Shown: positions 8,648 to 17,326, numbered from the stretch's first letter. The stretch is 64,000 bases of DNA from FEN-1191 sp036490715 (GCA_036490715.1 DASXDL010000003.1:1-64000); one strand, 5' to 3'. The notes: generated from the letters alone by a model not told the origin. Numbers and translations: made by a program.

Positions 8648-10789
8648 GTGGACGACGCGACGGTTACGCTTGCCGGTCCATCGCAGACTCCGGGCGCCGT
8701 GAATACCGAGAAATCCAATACCCAGGCGCAAGTCGGGCTGGCTTCCTGGCTGGGCGGCGGTAGCGTCTTTATCGTGCTGCTGGCGGTGGCCGCGATCGCG
8801 CTGACCTGCGCGATTTTGCTCAACCGCCTGGTGCAGCAACAGGCTCTGGTACGCGCGCAGCTGGCGGTCACTTCGGCGCGCGAGCTGTTGCGGCGGGCCG
8901 GCGAGGACGCTCTGAGCGACGCGCGGGTGCTGGCCGAGCGCCCGACGCTGCAGCGACTGATCGAGAACGAAGGCAGTGGTGGTCTGGAACCGTTCTTGCG
9001 TCGCTTCGGCGAGACCACCGGCACCGACGTCACGGCGCTGATGCGTGGCGACACTGTGCTGGCGCAGTCCGGACCGGCGATGAACTGGCCGGAGATTGCC
9101 ACCGCCCTGAACGAACAGGGCGAGCGCTTCGTGATCGCGCCCAAGGACGGCGGTGCGCTGCTGTGGGGTGCGGCCGCGCCGGTCCCGGGCAGCGACGTGC
9201 GCGCGGTCACGCTGCGCCTCACCGACGCGGCCCTGCTGCAACGCCTGGGGCAGCAGGTCGGTGCGCAGTTACGCGCCGTGAATTTCGCCACCTACCATGC
9301 CCCGCCCGATGACGACATGACACCGCTGCACACGCGCGCGCTGGCCGGTGCCGGCGGCACCGCGTCCGGCAAGCTAGCCGGCGGGGCCACCTATGCGGCC
9401 ACCATCGTGCTGGCGGCCCAGACCGGGGAGGTAGTCGGCCTGCTGGATGCGCGCTTAAGCGGCGCGGAGTTCGAGGCCGCTACCCGCAGCTTTGATTGGG
9501 TGCTGGGCATCACCGCGGTGATCGTCGCGGCGATCGCCGGCCTGCTGGGCGTGCTCTATGGCCGCTGGCTGGCGCGTCCGGTGATCGCCCTGCGTGAGCT
9601 GGCCGATCGTATCAGCCGCGGCGATTTTTCCGCGGCGCTCCCGGCCGTGGCTCCGCTCGAGGTCGATGCGCTCGCCACCTCGATGGACGAGATGCGCCGC
9701 AATCTGGTCGAGCTCACCGATACCCTGCGGCGCCGAGAAGCCGAGGCCCAGGCCGTTCTGGGCGGCGTGGTCGAGGGTGTCTATGCGGTCGACCATGAAC
9801 GTCGCATTCGTTATGCCAACGCGCAGGTCGCGAAGCTGCTGGCGCGACCGGCTGGCGAGATCGTAGGCCAGTTCTGCGGCGATGTTCTGCAGCCACAGCG
9901 TATCAACGGCGAACGGCCGTGCGAGCACCACTGCCCCATTATGGCCGCCCGCGACGCGCCCCAAAGCAGCGCGCGCGAGATCCTGTGCCTGCGCGATGGC
10001 AGCACCCGCTCCACCATCGTGCTGAGCGCACCGCCGGTGCAGGGCATTCAGGTGCAGATACTGCGCGATGAGACCGACTTGGAGGCGGCGCGCCGGGCAC
10101 GCGACAGCGTGTTGGGAAATATCTCGCACGAATTTCGCACTCCGCTGGCTGCGCAGCTGGCCTCGATCGAGCTACTGCGCGACGGTTTGGACAACATGGC
10201 GCCGGAAGCTCAGCGCGAGCTGCTCGCCAACATCGAACGCGGCGTGTTGCGGCTGATGGGGCTGATCGACAACCTGCTCGAGAGCGTGCGCATCGAGGCT
10301 GGTCAGAACAGCATTCGCCAGCAACCGGTCGATCTGACGGATGTGATCGTCGATGCACGCGACCTGATGCAGCCGCTGCTGCGGCAACGAAATCTCACTC
10401 TGGCACTGGACGAGTCCGGCATCGGCGCCATCGTGCGCGGCGACTCACAGCGACTCGGACAGGTGTTCGTCAACCTGATCGCCAACGCCGTCAAGTTCGC
10501 GCCCGAGAGCAGCACCATTCATATCGGCGGGCGGCGTAGTGGCACGCGGGTCGAAGTCTGGGTGCAGGATGAAGGGCCGGGCGTGAAGGAAAGTGCCTCC
10601 GGAGCCATTTTCGAGCGCTTCCAGCGCGGCGCTGATGCCGAACCCGACGCCCCCGGACTCGGTCTCGGTCTGTGGATCGTTAAGTCGATCGTCGAACGCC
10701 ATGGCGGCAGTGTGCGCATGGAACGCACCGTCGAACAGCGCACGCGCTTCGTGCTGGATTTGCCGCAAGAGCCGGAGGATCTGCCGTGA
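8648..10789 (+). CDS. PAS-containing sensor histidine kinase
   Basis: 713 residues from a GTG at 8648 (another GTG at 8699 is possible). Order: membrane segment about residues 37-57, periplasmic sensor region, second membrane segment about 280-300, HAMP-like linker, PAS domain about 365-480, HisKA with NISHEFRTPLAAQL (His about 494), then HATPase with NLIANAVKFAPESS, DEGPGV and GLGLGLWIVKSIVERHGG. It should autophosphorylate and pass phosphate to the response regulator that overlaps its stop by 4 bp. It lies 26 bp downstream of cysW in an apparent operon, suggesting a signal related to sulfate or oxyanion supply; this link is inference. Confidence 0.92.
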   Translation: MDDATVTLAGPSQTPGAVNTEKSNTQAQVGLASWLGGGSVFIVLLAVAAIALTCAILLNRLVQQQALVRAQLAVTSARELLRRAGEDALSDARVLAERPTLQRLIENEGSGGLEPFLRRFGETTGTDVTALMRGDTVLAQSGPAMNWPEIATALNEQGERFVIAPKDGGALLWGAAAPVPGSDVRAVTLRLTDAALLQRLGQQVGAQLRAVNFATYHAPPDDDMTPLHTRALAGAGGTASGKLAGGATYAATIVLAAQTGEVVGLLDARLSGAEFEAATRSFDWVLGITAVIVAAIAGLLGVLYGRWLARPVIALRELADRISRGDFSAALPAVAPLEVDALATSMDEMRRNLVELTDTLRRREAEAQAVLGGVVEGVYAVDHERRIRYANAQVAKLLARPAGEIVGQFCGDVLQPQRINGERPCEHHCPIMAARDAPQSSAREILCLRDGSTRSTIVLSAPPVQGIQVQILRDETDLEAARRARDSVLGNISHEFRTPLAAQLASIELLRDGLDNMAPEAQRELLANIERGVLRLMGLIDNLLESVRIEAGQNSIRQQPVDLTDVIVDARDLMQPLLRQRNLTLALDESGIGAIVRGDSQRLGQVFVNLIANAVKFAPESSTIHIGGRRSGTRVEVWVQDEGPGVKESASGAIFERFQRGADAEPDAPGLGLGLWIVKSIVERHGGSVRMERTVEQRTRFVLDLPQEPEDLP

Positions 10790-11472
10790 AGCTGCTGGTT
10801 GTGGACGACGATGCCGACATGCTCGCGGTGGTGAGCTTCGCGCTGCGCCAGGCCGGATTTCCGGTGGTGACCGCCAACAGTTATGGCACCGGGTTGAGCA
10901 CGTTTCGCGCTGAAGTGCCGGATCTGGCGATTCTGGACATCAATTTGCCGGGCGGCTCGGGCTTCGATCTGTGCGGCGCGCTGCGGCGCGAGAGTACCGC
11001 GCCCATCATGATGCTCACCGCGCGCGGCGAGGAGGCCGACCTGGTACGCGCGCTTGAGCTGGGTGCCGACGACTACCTGACCAAGCCGTTCAGTCCGCGA
11101 ACCCTGGTGGCGCGGGTCAAGGCGCTGCTGCGCCGGTCGGGCCATGAGAGTGGCGGCCAGACGCAGGCCGGCGAACTGTCGCTCGATCTTGATCGACTGC
11201 TGCTGCGGATCGCCGATCGCGAAATCAAGATCACGCCGCTGGAGTCGCGGCTGCTGCAACTGCTGCTGTCCAACGCCGGCCAGGTGGTGCACACCGACCG
11301 GCTGCTGGTCCATGTGTGGGGGCATCGCGGCGGCGGTGACCGCCAGTTATTGAAGCAATTGATCCACCGGCTGCGACAGAAGATCGGCGACGACCCGGAA
11401 CAGCCGCGCTGGCTCAGCACGATTCCAAGCGTCGGATATATGCTGCATATCAGAGACAGAAATGTGCCCTAG
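10786..11472 (+). CDS. OmpR/PhoB-type response regulator
   Basis: 228 residues. The receiver domain has the acidic pocket VVDDDADM, phosphoacceptor D51 in AILDINLPGGSG, T78 in MMLTAR and K100 in LTKPFSP. The C-terminal winged helix (about 130-225) ends SVGYMLHIRDR, as in the OmpR/KdpE group. The ATG overlaps the kinase stop (ATGA), so the pair is translationally coupled. Its targets cannot be read from the window; the upstream cys transporter operon is the obvious candidate. The receiver resembles KdpE, and KdpD also carries a Usp domain, a parallel worth noting with the Usp-like extension on CysA. Confidence 0.92.
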   Translation: MKLLVVDDDADMLAVVSFALRQAGFPVVTANSYGTGLSTFRAEVPDLAILDINLPGGSGFDLCGALRRESTAPIMMLTARGEEADLVRALELGADDYLTKPFSPRTLVARVKALLRRSGHESGGQTQAGELSLDLDRLLLRIADREIKITPLESRLLQLLLSNAGQVVHTDRLLVHVWGHRGGGDRQLLKQLIHRLRQKIGDDPEQPRWLSTIPSVGYMLHIRDRNVP

Positions 11473-11564
11473 CTGACCCGCGCGAGGTCGGCGCGCGGCG
11501 CTTGCAAACCTAGGCGATTGCCGTCACAGTCTTTGACGACAATTCGCAAGAACTAGGGAGGGCA

Positions 11565-11822
11565 GTGGCGCCAGGGATGGCGATTCCTCCACCCGAGTGC
11601 AATGCGTTCATGAGGATCTACGGCGCAGACAATCGGGAGATGATGCGAATCACGGCACTCGAGCGCGAAGGCTCGGAGCTCGTGGTACGAGGCAAGCTGT
11701 TCGGCGCGATGCCGCTGACTGCCAAGCTGCGACCCGAGGATGCGCGTGCCGCGCTCAAGCTGCTCAATTTCCGGACCGCGCTGTTTTTGCTAACGCTGCT
11801 ATTCCGGCGCAAGCGCGCCTGA
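11565..11822 (+). CDS. Small conserved-looking hypothetical protein
   Basis: 85 residues from a GTG preceded by a good AGGGAGGG ribosome site 5-6 bp away. It begins MAPGMAIPPPECNAF, followed by a basic/acidic body (ITALEREGSELVVRGKLFGA) and a hydrophobic helix LLNFRTALFLLTLLF ending in RRKRA, which may be membrane associated. I do not recognise a family with certainty. It stands alone between the response regulator and the convergent SnoaL-like gene. An internal ATG (residue 16) is a possible alternative start. Confidence 0.6.
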   Translation: MAPGMAIPPPECNAFMRIYGADNREMMRITALEREGSELVVRGKLFGAMPLTAKLRPEDARAALKLLNFRTALFLLTLLFRRKRA

Positions 11823-11849
11823 ACGCATTGGCCATAATCTGCTCGGCGG

Positions 11850-12287
11850 CTACCGCGGCGTCGGCTCAGCCGAGTTCCTTTCCAGCGCGTCCTGCGCCAC
11901 GCCCCAGTGATCGACGATAAGGCTGTCCGTCAGACGAAAGATATCTACCCGTTCGACCCCCTGCCCGGGCCGTTGCTCCCAGTGCAGCTGCACTGCGACC
12001 AGATCGCGCTGGGCGACGGTGCGCTCGATGACAATACGCGCATCCGGATACTGGCTGATCGACACGTGCCCTGGAAGCGCGGCGCCGTGGTCCTTGAAAT
12101 CCCGGGCTAGGTAGCGCGAAAACGCCTCCTCCACCCGATGCTTGTTGAACAGGGTCTCTTCGAACGCCAGCACCGTATGGGTATTGGTGCGGGCGGTCTC
12201 GGCATCGGCCAGCAACGGCGGCGTGCTGCAGCCCCAGGTCGAGGCCGCCGCGACCGCCAGCGCCATGTTGCCGCTGCGAGATGCCAT
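11850..12287 (-). CDS. SnoaL-like / NTF2-fold protein
   Basis: 145 residues from the ATG at 12287, 23 bp after the quinone oxidoreductase stop. A hydrophobic N-terminus (MALAVAAASTWGC) suggests export or lipidation, although the lipobox is imperfect. The body has NTF2-like features: VLAFEETLFNKHRVEEAFSR, YLARDFKDHGAALPG, and a C-terminal strand pattern VDIFRLTDSLIVDHWGVAQ. Members of this group (SnoaL-like, COG4922) bind small hydrophobic ligands or catalyse aldol-type reactions; the substrate is unknown. The same frame stays open far upstream to 12806, but that stretch lies antisense-like over the oxidoreductase and is not coding. Confidence 0.75.
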   Translation of the reverse strand: MASRSGNMALAVAAASTWGCSTPPLLADAETARTNTHTVLAFEETLFNKHRVEEAFSRYLARDFKDHGAALPGHVSISQYPDARIVIERTVAQRDLVAVQLHWEQRPGQGVERVDIFRLTDSLIVDHWGVAQDALERNSAEPTPR

Positions 12288-12310
12288 GCTGCGATTGTGC
12301 GCGATTTCGA

Positions 12311-13279
12311 TTAGGGAATCAGTACGCTCGATCCGACCGTGCGGCGCGCCTCCAGCTCGCGTTGCGCCTTTGCGGCCTGCGCCAACGGATAGCGCTGGCC
12401 GATATGCACACGGATCGCTCGGCGCCGCACCAGGCTGAACAGTGCGCGCGCGCCGACGCGCTGCGCCTCCGGGGTGAGATAGTCGCGCGCGGCGGCGCGC
12501 GTGAAAAACAGCGAGCCGCGTTTGGCCAGCTCCAAAGGCGAGAACGCCGGCGCAGCTCCCGAGGCGTTGCCGAAACTCACCAGCATGCCGCGCGGCCGCA
12601 GGCAGTCGAGCGATGCGAACAGCGTGTCTCGGCCGACGCCGTCGTACACGACATCCACGCCGCGGTTGCGGTTGGCCGCGCGCACCCTGGCCGGCAGGTC
12701 GTGGTAGCCCACCAGCACCAGGTGACAGCCGTGGCGGCGCGCCAGCCGTGCCTTGTCCTCGTTGGAGACGACTCCGATGACGCGCGCCCCCAGGGCGCGC
12801 GCCCACTGGCAGATAATCAGTCCGACCCCGCCGGCGGCTGCCGGCACCAGCAGCACGTCGCCGCGCTTGACCTTGTAGGTCTCACGCAGCAGGAACCAGC
12901 TGGTCAGCCCTTTGAGCAGGATCGCCGCGGCCTGCTCATCGCTCACCGCGGCGGGTAGCTTCAGCAATATGTCGGCCGGCACGACGCGTTGCTCGGCGTA
13001 GGCGCCGGGCGCCATCAGCGAATACACCACGCGATCGCCGCGCTTGAAGCCGCGCACTCCGCGACCCAGCGCCTCGATGACGCCTGCGGCTTCCGAACCC
13101 ATGCCAGACGGCAGCGGCTGCGGGTACAGACCGGTGCGTTGATAGACATCGGCGAAGTTCATTCCGACCGCGGTATGTCGCAGCAGCGCTTCGCCCGGGC
13201 CCGGTGCCGCGACCTCGACGTCAACCCACTGCAGCACCTCGGGGCCGCCGCGCTCGTTCATTCGAATCGCCTTGGGCAT
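12311..13279 (-). CDS. NADPH:quinone oxidoreductase (zeta-crystallin type)
   Basis: 322 residues, begins MPKAIRMNERGGPEVLQWVD. The MDR-family order is clear: substrate domain with HTAVGMNFADVYQRTGLYP, then an NADP-binding Rossmann fold with VPAAAGGVGLIICQWARALGA (the AxxGGVG variant of quinone reductases) and a C-terminal LEARRTVGSSVLIP. There are no zinc ligands, as expected for zeta-crystallin. It reduces quinones or enals with NADPH in the cytoplasm. It lies 11 bp after the SDR gene and 23 bp before the SnoaL-like gene on the minus strand, forming a three-gene set. Confidence 0.9.
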   Translation of the reverse strand: MPKAIRMNERGGPEVLQWVDVEVAAPGPGEALLRHTAVGMNFADVYQRTGLYPQPLPSGMGSEAAGVIEALGRGVRGFKRGDRVVYSLMAPGAYAEQRVVPADILLKLPAAVSDEQAAAILLKGLTSWFLLRETYKVKRGDVLLVPAAAGGVGLIICQWARALGARVIGVVSNEDKARLARRHGCHLVLVGYHDLPARVRAANRNRGVDVVYDGVGRDTLFASLDCLRPRGMLVSFGNASGAAPAFSPLELAKRGSLFFTRAAARDYLTPEAQRVGARALFSLVRRRAIRVHIGQRYPLAQAAKAQRELEARRTVGSSVLIP

Positions 13280-13290
13280 GCCGCCTCCTT

Positions 13291-14061
13291 CTACCAGGCG
13301 GTCGCGCCGCCGTCGACGCGAAAATCCGCGCCGGTGACCCAGCTCGACTCGTCCGATGCCAGATAGGTTGCGAGCCAGGCGACATCCTCGGGCTGTCCGA
13401 GCCGTTTGATCATGAGCCGCGCCAGGATGGCATCCTTGTAGCCCGGCTTCTCGAGCTCCGCACCGGTGGCGCCGGTGACAATCATCGCCGGAGAAATGCT
13501 ATTCACCCGGATGTTATGCGCACCGCCCTCGCACGCCAGCTGACGCGTCATCGCCAGCACACCGCCCTTGCCGGCGCAGTGCGCGGTCGCGCCAGCCACC
13601 GGATGCGCCACATGCGCGTTGGCGGATGCGAGATTGACAATGCTGCCGCCGCCACGCCGTTTTAGATGCGGCCACACCGATTGGCACGCCAGAAACACCA
13701 GGTCGAGTTCGCCGCTCAGCGTGCGCTTCCAGTCGCGCTCGAAGTCGAGTTGCTCGATGAATCCGAACACTCCCACGGCCGCGGCATTGACCAGCACATC
13801 GACGCCGCCGAAGCGCTCAATCGCGCGGGCCATCAGGCGCGCCACCTCGGCCGGCTTGGTCAGATCGCAAGGATGCACGCTGTCGATCGCAAGCTGTTCC
13901 GAGCGCGCCAGCTCGAGCGTGGCCTGAGCCGCGGCCGGATCGATATCGCAGCCCATGACGTGCGCACCGTGACGCGCGAACATCAGCGCACAGCTGCGGC
14001 CGATGCCGCTGCCGGTGCCGGTAACGACCGCGACTTTGCCCTGCAGGCGATTGGATAACAT
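13291..14061 (-). CDS. SDR-family oxidoreductase
   Basis: 256 residues from the ATG at 14061 (MLSNRLQGKVAVVTGTGSGI). Cofactor motif TGTGSGIG and VNAAAVGVFG (NNAG-like). The family's usual catalytic tyrosine appears replaced: the expected YxxxK stretch reads ATAHCAGKGGVLAMTRQLA, where His takes the Tyr place and Lys is kept. Ends SSWVTGADFRVDGGATAW, typical of SDRs. Probably an NAD(P)-dependent alcohol/ketone dehydrogenase, but activity may be altered. First gene of the minus-strand set with the quinone reductase, divergent from the TetR regulator. Confidence 0.87.
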   Translation of the reverse strand: MLSNRLQGKVAVVTGTGSGIGRSCALMFARHGAHVMGCDIDPAAAQATLELARSEQLAIDSVHPCDLTKPAEVARLMARAIERFGGVDVLVNAAAVGVFGFIEQLDFERDWKRTLSGELDLVFLACQSVWPHLKRRGGGSIVNLASANAHVAHPVAGATAHCAGKGGVLAMTRQLACEGGAHNIRVNSISPAMIVTGATGAELEKPGYKDAILARLMIKRLGQPEDVAWLATYLASDESSWVTGADFRVDGGATAW

Positions 14062-14199
14062 GGCGGCGTCGCAGCCTACCATAGGCTCTGCAGCCACCGG
14101 ATTGGGCACACATTTGTGTCCGCGTCGCGCTGGCGCCCCGGGGCCGTGCGTGCGATAAAGGCCGCCGCCAGCACCGGCACCCTTATTGCGCACACGATC

Positions 14200-14862
14200 A
14201 TGCCGAAATCCACGCGGTCGCCCAAGCAGCGCGGCATCGGTCGCCCGGCTGCCGGCCCACAGACAGTGGGCCGCGAGGCACTGATCACGCGCACCTGCGA
14301 GATGCTCCGGCGCATGCCGCCGAACAAGATCACGCGCGCCGAAGTCGCGCGCCATATGAATGTCGACCCGTCGCTGATCCGTTATTACTTTCGCGATCGC
14401 TCGACGCTATTGCTGGCGGCGGTTGAACGGCTGATGAGCGAGCTGGCACGGCTGACCGAGGCGGAGCTGGCTCACTCTGATCGCACGCCGGCCAGCCGCT
14501 TGCGGGCGCGGGTGGCGGCGCTGCTGAAGCTCAACGTGACCTACCCGTTCTTCCACCGCCTGATGATCGACGAGCTGGTGACATTGGACGCACCGGCAGC
14601 GGTGCGATTCGTCGAGCAACTGACCCGCGAGGGCGTTGCCGGTTACGCCCAGATCATCGAGGCCGGCGTCGGCGAGGGCACGTTGCGAGCGGCCAGCGTG
14701 CCATTCCTGTTCTTGGCCGTGATCGGCATGTGCGAGTTTTTCGTCAATGGCATGCCGGTGCTGCGCATCGCGATGGGCAAGGATTCCGAGCCACGGCAGC
14801 TGGCCGAGGATTACCGCGAATTTATCTGCGAGCTGCTACTGCAGGGCCTGAAAGTGCGGTGA
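14200..14862 (+). CDS. TetR-family transcriptional regulator
   Basis: 220 residues from the ATG at 14200 (an in-frame start at 14116 would add 28 atypical residues). An N-terminal HTH with KITRAEVARHMNVDPSLIRYYFRDRSTLL, where SLIRYYF is the TetR recognition-helix pattern, is followed by an all-helical ligand/dimer domain. It is divergent from the SDR-quinone reductase-SnoaL set, with a 138-bp shared upstream region, so it most likely represses those genes in response to a small ligand. The ligand is unknown. Confidence 0.87.
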   Translation: MPKSTRSPKQRGIGRPAAGPQTVGREALITRTCEMLRRMPPNKITRAEVARHMNVDPSLIRYYFRDRSTLLLAAVERLMSELARLTEAELAHSDRTPASRLRARVAALLKLNVTYPFFHRLMIDELVTLDAPAAVRFVEQLTREGVAGYAQIIEAGVGEGTLRAASVPFLFLAVIGMCEFFVNGMPVLRIAMGKDSEPRQLAEDYREFICELLLQGLKVR

Positions 14863-14951
14863 CTGTGAACCCGCGGATGGTCGGCAGTGAGCCGGCTTCC
14901 GCGCGTCCCCAACCAACTGTCGGCTCTGTCCTACAAAGTTATACAACGCCC

Positions 14952-15157
14952 TGATGCGACAGGCATTTCTTCGGCCGCGCTGCCTGCGCTCGCGGCCCTG
15001 CCACCCTTGCGCCCAAGCGGGGTGCCTTATTAGGGTATCCGGGCCCGCAGCAGGTAGTGCAAATCGGCGGTTATCCCTCCCTGTCGAGCCGTCAACCTAC
15101 CTGTCTTGCGTTATTAGGCGCACCGTGGCCACTCCCAGACGGTGCGCCTATTTTTAT
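14952..15157 (+). ncRNA. Candidate structured small RNA
   Basis: About 205 nt ending in the terminator below. The two ends pair: TGATGC (14952-14957) with GCGTTA (15108-15113, two G-U wobbles) and GACAGG (14958-14963) with CCTGTC (15100-15105). Inside, GGCCGCG (14973-14979) pairs with CGCGGCC (14991-14997), and a second hairpin CACCC-TTG...CAA...GGGTG follows near 15001-15030. A closing stem, internal hairpins and an intrinsic terminator resemble an independent sRNA. Neighbouring genes do not support a named family such as 6S. Prediction by eye only; strand follows the poly-T of the terminator. Confidence 0.4.
15115..15157 (+). terminator. Strong Rho-independent terminator
   Basis: Perfect 12-bp stem TAGGCGCACCGT (15115-15126) / ACGGTGCGCCTA (15139-15150), 12-nt loop, followed at once by TTTTTATT. 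It lies 250 bp after the TetR gene and 60 bp before the acetyltransferase, so it more likely ends a short transcript than the regulator gene. Confidence 0.75.
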
Positions 15158-15210
15158 TCCCGTTCGGCTTGCCTATGGCAATGTAGCGCCGCCTGCCGCT
15201 GAGCGAGCCC

Positions 15211-15765
15211 GTGATGCGCACCCCCGAGCCGCAATTGCACACTGCCCGCCTGACCTTGCGCCCGCTGCTGCTGGAGGATTTCGGGCCGTGGGCCGAGATG
15301 ATGAGCGACAGCGACGCGGCCCGCTTCATTGGCGGGGTACAGGCACGCGCGGTCAGCTGGCGAGGCTTCATGACCATGGCGGGCGCCTGGCAGCTGCAGG
15401 GGTTCGCGATGTTTTCGGTGATCGAGCGTGCCAGCGGCCGCTGGATCGGGCGGCTCGGTCCGTGGTACCCGGAGGGCTGGCCCGGCACCGAGATTGGCTG
15501 GGCGATCGTGCGCGACTGCTGGGGTCGTGGTTATGCGACCGAAGGGGCAGCCGCCAGCATGGACTGGGCCTTTGAAGTGCTCGGCTGGAATGAGGCCATC
15601 CATTCGATCGCTCCTGACAACATCGCCTCGCAGGTGGTGGCGCGCAAGCTCGGCTCCAGCAATCGCGGGCCGGGCCGACTACCAGCGCCGTTCGAGAGCA
15701 CTCGCGTCGACATTTGGGGACAGACGCGCGCCGAGTGGCTGGCGCGGCGTGCGCTGCGCGCCTAG
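15211..15765 (+). CDS. GNAT-family N-acetyltransferase (RimJ/RimL-like)
   Basis: 184 residues from GTG 15211 (ATG 15214 is next). Begins with the typical LHTARLTLRPLLLEDF and carries the acetyl-CoA motif region GWAIVRDCWGRGYATEGA followed by SIAPDNIASQVVARKLG. Members transfer acetyl from acetyl-CoA to ribosomal-protein N-termini, amino acids or small amines; the substrate is unknown. Its stop codon overlaps the stop of phhA on the other strand within the tetranucleotide CTAG (15762-15765), a fully packed convergent pair. Confidence 0.88.
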   Translation: MMRTPEPQLHTARLTLRPLLLEDFGPWAEMMSDSDAARFIGGVQARAVSWRGFMTMAGAWQLQGFAMFSVIERASGRWIGRLGPWYPEGWPGTEIGWAIVRDCWGRGYATEGAAASMDWAFEVLGWNEAIHSIAPDNIASQVVARKLGSSNRGPGRLPAPFESTRVDIWGQTRAEWLARRALRA

Positions 15766-16601
15766 CGGCGGGGGCCTTCGGCTGAGAACGGCTCGAGCGC
15801 GCCGTATTTCTGGTACATGGGCGCAAAGTCGGTGTTGTAACAGGCTTCAAACAGCTGCTCGAAGCTGTCGAGCACGAAGTAGGTGCGCTGGAAATCGTCG
15901 ATGCGATAGTCGGTGCGCATGACCCGCACCAGCTCGAACGGCAGGCGCTGCGGCAGCGGGCTCTCGATGCTGTAGACCGTTTCACCCTTCGACGACAGGA
16001 TGCCGGAGCCGTAAACGCGCAGGCCCGAGCCGCTGCGTATCAAGCCGAACTCGACCATGTACCAGTACAGTCGCGCCAGCATGCGCAGCCCGCCGGGCGT
16101 TGCCATCGCCTTGGGGCCGGCCTCGCCATAGGCCTGCATGAAACGGGCAAATACCGGATTGGTCAGCAGCGGCACATGCCCGAAGAAGTCGTGAAACACA
16201 TCCGGCTCGACCAGGTAGTCGAGTTCCTCGCGACGACGGATCCAGACTGTCACCGGAAAGCGCCGGTGAGCCAGGTGCTCGAAGAACTTTTCCTCCGGAA
16301 TGAGTCCGGGCACCGCCACGATGCGCCAGTTGGTGGATGATTCGAGCACGCGGTTGGCCAGCTCGAAGCGAGGAATCTGCGACGGCGAGGCGTTGAACGC
16401 TCGCACCCCGGCGAGGAATTCGGCGGCGGCGTAGTGCTCGATCAGGGCGATCTGCCGGTTGTAGAGCGCCGCCCAGATGGCGTGGTCGGTGGGGGAATAC
16501 GCCTCCCAGTCCTGAGCCACCGTGTAATCCTCGGCGGCGCGCGAATAATCGCCGCGCAATCCGCGCGGCTGACTGACCGGTGCCGTCGGCGGCTGAACCA
16601 T
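15762..16601 (-). CDS. phhA: Phenylalanine-4-hydroxylase
   Basis: 279 residues, the usual bacterial PhhA length. It has AIWAALYNRQIALIEHYA, the iron-binding pair in FHDFFGHVPLLTNP, the third ligand Glu in YWYMVEFGLI, and GSGILSSKGETVYSIESP. It hydroxylates phenylalanine to tyrosine with tetrahydropterin, Fe(II) and O2. No pterin-4a-carbinolamine dehydratase (phhB) gene is adjacent. It follows the UDG-family gene by 29 bp on the same strand. Confidence 0.95.
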   Translation of the reverse strand: MVQPPTAPVSQPRGLRGDYSRAAEDYTVAQDWEAYSPTDHAIWAALYNRQIALIEHYAAAEFLAGVRAFNASPSQIPRFELANRVLESSTNWRIVAVPGLIPEEKFFEHLAHRRFPVTVWIRRREELDYLVEPDVFHDFFGHVPLLTNPVFARFMQAYGEAGPKAMATPGGLRMLARLYWYMVEFGLIRSGSGLRVYGSGILSSKGETVYSIESPLPQRLPFELVRVMRTDYRIDDFQRTYFVLDSFEQLFEACYNTDFAPMYQKYGALEPFSAEGPRR

Positions 16602-16630
16602 ATGCGGCTCCAGGAAGTGGACACGCTATT

Positions 16631-17314
16631 TTAGCGCGTCGCCCCGTGTGACGACCATCCGCGACGCCGCACGATCGCTGCCAGGCCGCTGCGAAACGCG
16701 CTCGCGCCGGCCATCGAGGGATGGCGCACGGTGACAGGATCGCTTCCGAGCAGCTGCCGCAGGCTGGCGCGCGCGATCTGGCCGACGGCAATCACCGTGG
16801 CTCGCTCGAACCGCCGCAGCACCAGCTCGAGTATCGGTTTGCCCTGCTCCAGTTCGTCGGCGGTCGGCCTGCGGTTCGAGTGCGGCTCGCCGGGTCTATG
16901 GGGGTGCCACGGAAAGGCGTTCCAAAGAATCACCCGCTCAGCAAGCCCCAGCTCGTGCAGCACCTTCCAGACGGTGGTCGCGCTCGGCTCCGACCATGGG
17001 CGCACGCGCTTGGTGATGCGCTTCCCGCACGCGACTCTTGGAATATATTGCTGCAGCAGCAGCCGTTCGCTGGTGAACGCAATCCCGGAGAATCGGCAGC
17101 CCTGATATCCGCAAGCCTCTCCGATCAGCAGCAGTTTTGGTTGACAGTCAAAATGCAGCGCCAGACGTCGCAGCCGTCGGGCCGGCGCATCCGGATCACA
17201 GTCGAGGCGATCGCGCTGCCGCCACGGATTGAAGACATTCCGAGCACGATACCTTGGGAGATTCTGGAACACGGCCTGCAGTGTCAATTTCGTCGAGACC
17301 CCAAGGGGGCGCAA
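16631..17314 (-). CDS. Uracil-DNA glycosylase superfamily protein
   Basis: Up to 227 residues. Motif IGEACGYQGCRFSGIAFTSE is the UDG-fold motif A variant seen in a bacterial family annotated uracil-DNA glycosylase, and NAFPWHPHRPGEPHSNR and VRHPSMAG correspond to later conserved blocks (His near the C-terminal HP). It should bind DNA or nucleotide ligands; glycosylase activity on uracil is unproven for this branch. The start is uncertain: the longest frame uses TTG 17314 and a GTG at 17272 is an alternative. It lies where base composition shifts into the accessory block, so its upstream end may be a junction. Confidence 0.8.
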   Translation of the reverse strand: MRPLGVSTKLTLQAVFQNLPRYRARNVFNPWRQRDRLDCDPDAPARRLRRLALHFDCQPKLLLIGEACGYQGCRFSGIAFTSERLLLQQYIPRVACGKRITKRVRPWSEPSATTVWKVLHELGLAERVILWNAFPWHPHRPGEPHSNRRPTADELEQGKPILELVLRRFERATVIAVGQIARASLRQLLGSDPVTVRHPSMAGASAFRSGLAAIVRRRGWSSHGATR

Positions 17315-17326
17315 CGACCAATTGGA

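Larger units (their letters stand above)
14863..15210. other. 348-bp intergenic region
   Basis: No protein gene. It holds the candidate structured RNA and terminator annotated separately. At 14943-14948 there is a TATACA that could be a -10 for a transcript starting near 14952; the matching -35 (around 14920-14925) is poor. Confidence 0.6.

Noticed and set aside
14952..15157. 6S RNA identity
   Set aside because: Length and closing stem fit, but conserved 6S sequence blocks are not recognisable and the neighbours (zapA, 5-formyl-THF cyclo-ligase) are missing.
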